Shown one piece after another: positions 6,898 to 9,518 of a stretch of 9,518 bases of DNA. The position numbers were made by a program, and so were the translations under genes. The DNA comes from Candidatus Cloacimonadota bacterium (GTDB lineage Bacteria; Muiribacteriota; UBA6191; JACPRK01). Within the stretch, counting starts at the first letter, position 1; the number at the start of each line of letters is the position of its first letter. Location: the NCBI GenBank assembly GCA_021772705.1, contig JAJFLN010000165.1:1-9518 (forward strand). The letters run 5' to 3'. The notes beneath the pieces were generated by a model. The model saw only the letters and a list, made by a program, of their open reading frames with translations, was not told where the DNA came from and ran no database searches.

Positions 6898-7116
6898 ATG
6901 GCTGCACCCGAGATTCCAGCCGAGTTTCGATCCGCTAGCTGGGACGAACTCGAGAATGGCCAGCACATCTGGTACATGAGCACGAAACCCTGGCCCCAGG
7001 GGCCCTGGGTCGTCCTTGATAGGGACCAGAAGATTATCCGGCCTCTCAACAGCATGGTGGAGAGGCGGCTCTCGTCCGAAATGATTGTGGTTCGGCGCAA
7101 AGACCTGGGTGCTTGA
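6898..7116 (+). CDS. Small protein of unknown function, 72 residues
   Basis: I do not recognise a family. The protein is soluble, without a signal peptide or membrane segment. It is rich in Trp (residues 15, 25, 32 and 37), with a PWPQGPW stretch (31-37). This is followed by strand-like VVLD (38-41), KIIRPL (45-50) and MIVVRRKDL (62-70), suggesting a small beta barrel or RNA- or protein-binding fold. The ATG at 6898 is chosen because AAGGAG (6879-6884) precedes it, although the 13-nt spacing is long. The frame stays open upstream to a TTG at 6778, but that extension looks non-coding. Third codon positions are GC-rich, though seemingly less so than in neighbouring genes. It is followed after 144 bp by the lipid kinase on the same strand, with no clear terminator between, so they may be co-transcribed. 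Confidence 0.55.
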   Translation: MAAPEIPAEFRSASWDELENGQHIWYMSTKPWPQGPWVVLDRDQKIIRPLNSMVERRLSSEMIVVRRKDLGA

Positions 7117-7253
7117 TCCTCTGCCTGGTTGCCAGGTCTGACGGAACATGAACGCAGTTGACCTGGCTCTCTACAGCGGAGCCTCCCTCCCCGAGATCTT
7201 GATGCCGGCCTGCAGGCGTCGAGTGTTGGCAAGACGGCCGGCGATGCCGCCCC

Positions 7254-7260
7254 GGAAGGA
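7254..7260 (+). promoter_or_regulatory. Ribosome binding site near the lipid kinase start
   Basis: GGAAGGA directly abuts the TTG at 7261 and lies 15 nt from the in-frame GTG at 7276. Neither spacing is ideal, so this site leaves the start undecided. Translational coupling to a 38-codon frame ending at 7264 could explain use of the TTG. Confidence 0.4.
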
Positions 7261-8157
7261 TTGAAACCCAATCCCGTGCGCAAGGCTGTCCTGATCTACA
7301 ACCCCAGTGCCGGCCAGAGGTGTTCCGCCTCCAGGCGGGACCGAGTCCTTTCGTTGCTCCGGCGGGGTGGGTTCGATCTGGAGGCCTGTCCGACCCGTTC
7401 GCCTGGCGATGCCACTACCCTGACCCGGGAGGCTGTCGACCGAGGCGTTGAAGTGGTCTTCGGCCTGGGAGGTGACGGGACCCTGAGAGAGATCTCCGTC
7501 GGCTTGATGGGGACACCCGTGGCTCTTGGCATCCTGCCGGGAGGGACGGGCAACGTGCTCACCTTCGCCCTCGGGTTGCCCAGGGACATCGAGGAGGCAG
7601 CAGCGGCCCTCTGCGATCTGCCGGCTCGACCGATGGACGTGGGGCTCTGCAACTCCACGCCCTTCTTGATGATGGCATCGGCAGGCCTGGACTCTCATAC
7701 CGTGGCCCACCTCAACGGAGATCTGAAGGGCAGCCTGGGTGTCGGCGGAGTCGTCCTCCAGGGCCTGGCGGAGTGGCTCGGTTACTCCTACCCGGTCATC
7801 GAGGTGGCCATCGACGACGAGGTCCACGAGGCGACCTTGGTCCTGGTGGCCAACATCGCCCACTACGGCGGGGGCTACCTTATCGCCCCGGAAGCCCGCT
7901 TCGACGACGGCGTTCTGGACGTGATGCTCTTCAAGGGCCGAGGCCGAAGGTCGACTCTGTCCTTCGCCGTCGACGTCACGATGGAAGCTCACCAGCATCG
8001 AAGCGACGTGGAGTTCTTCCGAAGCCGCCATGTGGCCATCCGGGGACCCAGCGGAGTGCCCGTTCAGATCGACGGTGACGACAAGGGACACTCGGCACCG
8101 GTGGAGGTGCGGCTCGCCCGGGAGAAGGTCATGGTTCTCGGCAAGCTGCTGGGCTGA
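7261..8157 (+). CDS. Diacylglycerol/lipid kinase family protein (YegS/DagK type)
   Basis: This 298-residue cytoplasmic or membrane-associated kinase is predicted to transfer phosphate from ATP to a lipid hydroxyl (diacylglycerol or a related lipid), feeding phosphatidic acid recycling or lipid modification. The N-terminal catalytic domain shows NPSAG (14-18), the nucleotide-binding GGDGT (70-74) and PGGTGN (93-98). The C-terminal beta-sandwich domain shows IAPEARFDDGVLDV (208-221) and the closing IDGD motif (270-273). Length and motif order are normal for the family, and no membrane segment is seen. The start is uncertain. TTG at 7261 follows GGAAGGA with no spacer, while GTG at 7276 lies 15 nt from it and would begin just before the first strand. 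No ATG, GTG or TTG lies upstream in frame back to the stop at 7159-7161. The gene converges on the methyltransferase gene with 6 bp between stops. The exact lipid substrate cannot be told from sequence. Confidence 0.93.
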   Translation: MKPNPVRKAVLIYNPSAGQRCSASRRDRVLSLLRRGGFDLEACPTRSPGDATTLTREAVDRGVEVVFGLGGDGTLREISVGLMGTPVALGILPGGTGNVLTFALGLPRDIEEAAAALCDLPARPMDVGLCNSTPFLMMASAGLDSHTVAHLNGDLKGSLGVGGVVLQGLAEWLGYSYPVIEVAIDDEVHEATLVLVANIAHYGGGYLIAPEARFDDGVLDVMLFKGRGRRSTLSFAVDVTMEAHQHRSDVEFFRSRHVAIRGPSGVPVQIDGDDKGHSAPVEVRLAREKVMVLGKLLG

Positions 8158-8163
8158 CGGATC

Positions 8164-8802
8164 TCAGGATTCCTTCTTCCTGACCAGCATCATCCCGTCC
8201 CGGACACTGAGAAGGACGTGCTCCACACGATCGTCCTCCGTGACCCGGGTGTTGAACCGGGCCAGGGCCCTGTCGGAGGGGTCCGCCGGCTCCAGGACAC
8301 GGCCGCTCCAGAGGGTGTTGTCCGCCACCAGCAGCCCGCCGGGTCGAAGAAGCTCCAGGCAGCGCTCGTAGTACTCGGGATAGCCCGTCTTGTCGGCGTC
8401 GATGAAGACCATGTCGATGGGTCCTTCCAGGCTCTTCAAGGTTTCCAGGGCCGGTCCCATCCGGATCTCTATCTTCTTGCCGTGAGGGCTCCGGTCGAAG
8501 AAGCTCTGTGCCATGGGCTCCACTTCCTCGTCCACGTCACAGGTGATCAACTTCCCGTCCTCCGGCAAGCCCGCGGCCATCATCAAGCCGCTGTAGCCGG
8601 TGAACATCCCGATCTCGAGAACTGTCCTGGCTCGGGAGAGCTGGACCAGCATCTTCAGGAAGGTTCCCTCCACCGGGCCGACCTGCATCATCCAGTATTC
8701 GAACCGGGTTCGGGTCTCGGTCTGAAGTTCATCGAGCAGCGGGTCCGGCTTGCTGGTGTGCGCCAGGATGTAAGTGTCTATGGCTTCCGGGATGATCCTC
8801 AT
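8164..8802 (-). CDS. Class I SAM-dependent O-methyltransferase (CCoAOMT-like)
   Basis: This 212-residue cytoplasmic enzyme is predicted to move a methyl group from S-adenosylmethionine to a hydroxyl of a small, perhaps catechol-like, substrate. The SAM-binding loop is LEIGMFTGYSG (62-72), followed by acidic D89/D91. FIDADK (133-138) and DNTLW (161-165) supply the usual metal ligands of the caffeoyl-CoA O-methyltransferase family (D135, D161, N162). The N-terminal GPVEGTFL (42-49) matches the family's substrate-side helix. Length is standard. The ATG at 8802-8800 overlaps the MOSC stop as TGATG, which supports this start; a TTG three bases earlier (8805) is possible. AAAGGGG (8819-8813) serves as the ribosome binding site. 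It is the second gene of a coupled pair. Such bacterial enzymes are often promiscuous, so the substrate is unknown. Confidence 0.93.
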   Translation of the reverse strand: MRIIPEAIDTYILAHTSKPDPLLDELQTETRTRFEYWMMQVGPVEGTFLKMLVQLSRARTVLEIGMFTGYSGLMMAAGLPEDGKLITCDVDEEVEPMAQSFFDRSPHGKKIEIRMGPALETLKSLEGPIDMVFIDADKTGYPEYYERCLELLRPGGLLVADNTLWSGRVLEPADPSDRALARFNTRVTEDDRVEHVLLSVRDGMMLVRKKES

Positions 8803-9314
8803 CAAGTGCTTGCCCCTTTCTGTCCGGCGGAGTCCGGGTCACCTAAGGAATCCACCGGTTCGATCTTGTCCCCCACTTGAATGCGGCCACCCTCCATCAC
8901 CTCGGCCCGGAGACCGCCCCGGTGAATCAGTCCAGCCACGGCCTTCTTGCCTATCTTCTTGGCCAGGTAACCGCAGGGCTCGGCCAGCTTTACGCCCCTC
9001 AGCAATGCCTCGCCAACCCGGAACTGCCTGCCCACCAGGTGGTTGAGCGGCACGCCACGAGTAATCAGGTTCCGTCGTGTGTCTCCCGATCCCAGCTCGG
9101 TGTCGTAGTCCCGGGCCACGGCGTCGATCGCTTCCTGTTCGACCAGGGTGATCTGCCGTTCCTTGCCCAGCTTCCTGTCAGGCAGGTCTCCGGTCTGGAT
9201 GTACCGATCGCCCTCGATGCCGGCCCCGGCCACAGTCCGCACCTCTTGCCGCTGTTCCATCGGCTCTCCCATCGCCGGGGCGATGTGGATGGAGAGCACT
9301 GCACCATTCCACAT
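8802..9314 (-). CDS. MOSC domain-containing protein
   Basis: This 170-residue cytoplasmic protein is made almost wholly of one MOSC domain, the fold found at the C-terminus of molybdenum cofactor sulfurases and in stand-alone proteins such as YiiM. Such domains are thought to bind molybdenum cofactor or carry sulfur through a conserved cysteine. Visible landmarks are GIEGDRY (32-38), the strand ITLVEQEAI (55-63), RRNLITRG (80-87), the cysteine C114 in AEPC, and HRGGLRAEV (131-139) before the closing GGRIQVGD. I chose the ATG at 9314 because AGGAGG lies 4 nt upstream and the protein then begins at the first strand of the domain. An in-frame ATG at 9389 would add 25 Arg-rich residues that look unlike the domain. 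Its stop overlaps the methyltransferase start by one base, so the two are translated together. The redox or sulfur-transfer partner is unknown. Confidence 0.88.
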   Translation of the reverse strand: MWNGAVLSIHIAPAMGEPMEQRQEVRTVAGAGIEGDRYIQTGDLPDRKLGKERQITLVEQEAIDAVARDYDTELGSGDTRRNLITRGVPLNHLVGRQFRVGEALLRGVKLAEPCGYLAKKIGKKAVAGLIHRGGLRAEVMEGGRIQVGDKIEPVDSLGDPDSAGQKGAST

Positions 9315-9318
9315 AAGT

Positions 9319-9324
9319 CCTCCT
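9319..9324 (-). promoter_or_regulatory. Ribosome binding site fixing the MOSC start
   Basis: AGGAGG then ACTT then ATG (9314-9312) on the minus strand. A second AGGAGG (9408-9403) lies 13 nt from the alternative ATG at 9389 and 8 nt from an out-of-frame ATG at 9394 that stops after two codons. The inner site therefore gives the better start. Confidence 0.65.
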
Positions 9325-9472
9325 GTCCCCACCCTCACTCCACGAGCCGTCGATCTGTGCTGGGAGTCACGGGCGAGAAGCCTCTTCATATCATGGAACG
9401 GCCCTCCTGGGCGATCTCCCCGAGTCCCGGGGGGTGCATGTCCCGTAGGGGGTCCCCTGGCCTATTCCGTAT

Positions 9473-9518
9473 CCGTTCGCCCCACTATGGATGCGGGCAT
9501 CCATAGTGGGGCGAACGG
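9473..9518. repeat. Perfect 22-bp inverted repeat at the window end
   Basis: Arms 9473-9494 and 9497-9518 are exact reverse complements separated by two bases (GG). The outer ends read CCGTTCG and CGAACGG, and the centre carries ATGGATGC and GCATCCAT. The second arm ends exactly at the last base of the window, so the element may extend further. It lies about 160 bp upstream of the MOSC start. The minus-strand side has no T tract, so it is not a terminator in that direction. It may be a REP/MITE-like element, a regulator site, a terminator for an unseen plus-strand gene, or a fold-back assembly artefact. Confidence 0.7.

Noticed and set aside
7123..7137. A small hairpin (CCTGG-TTG-CCAGG) after the 72-residue ORF as a terminator
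   Set aside because: It has only a 5-bp stem and no T tract on either strand.
6678..7283. A 201-codon minus-strand frame upstream of the FKBP gene
   Set aside because: Its translation is Arg/Ser/Pro-rich without pattern, it crosses the likely FKBP promoter region and overlaps the better supported 72-residue ORF.
7171..8091. A 306-codon minus-strand frame opposite the lipid kinase
   Set aside because: The plus strand carries the NPSAG, GGDGT and PGGTGN kinase motifs in order. The opposite frame has no recognisable pattern and a shadow-like composition.
8218..8880. A 220-codon plus-strand frame opposite the methyltransferase
   Set aside because: The minus strand has the full methyltransferase motif set. 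This frame is the antisense shadow, rich in His, Gln and Arg.
9315..9389. An N-terminal extension of the MOSC protein from the ATG at 9389
   Set aside because: The 25 added residues are Arg-rich and outside the domain, while AGGAGG directly precedes the inner ATG at 9314. It is kept only as an alternative start.
1..9518. CRISPR arrays, tRNA or rRNA genes, transposases, phage or defence genes
   Set aside because: No regularly spaced repeats, cloverleaf or rRNA sequence, or mobile-element protein motifs were seen on either strand.

Overview
This is a GC-rich bacterial window, probably chromosomal. The consensus Shine-Dalgarno sequences (AGGAGG-type), Sec signal peptides and a very long exported CARDB-repeat protein suggest an envelope-bearing, likely Gram-negative, environmental lineage such as Acidobacteriota or a similar deep-branching phylum. 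That placement is a weak guess, because no rRNA or marker gene is present. Both edges lie in repeat-like sequence that shares a 14/15-bp block, so the window may be one assembly contig cut at dispersed repeats.

Layout: 1-72 holds two REP-like units, followed by a rho-independent terminator (132-164) serving the first gene. Positions 225-5819 (minus) encode one 1864-residue exported modular protein. In order it has a signal peptide, an N-terminal beta-rich region, four CARDB repeats, a PPC-like domain, three more CARDB repeats, two copies of a further module around an Ig-like domain, and a duplicated C-terminal module that contains all four cysteines of the protein. Positions 5820-6082 are non-coding and carry a dyad and a possible promoter. 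A second strong terminator (6083-6128) ends an exported FKBP-type prolyl isomerase gene (6150-6638, minus). After a divergent intergenic region come, on the plus strand, a small unrecognised ORF (6898-7116) and a diacylglycerol/sphingosine-kinase-family lipid kinase (7261-8157). Converging on it with only 6 bp between the stops is a minus-strand pair: a MOSC-domain protein (8802-9314) followed by a class I O-methyltransferase (8164-8802), overlapping as TGATG. The window ends in a perfect 22-bp inverted repeat (9473-9518).

The genes do not form an obvious pathway. The CARDB protein and the FKBP are both exported but each has its own terminator, so they are separate units. MOSC and O-methyltransferase are almost certainly one translationally coupled unit. 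I see no defence system, CRISPR array, transposase, tRNA or rRNA. The least explained items are the double C-terminal module of the giant protein, the 72-residue ORF, and the palindrome and shared repeat at the window ends. I found no convincing new multi-gene system.
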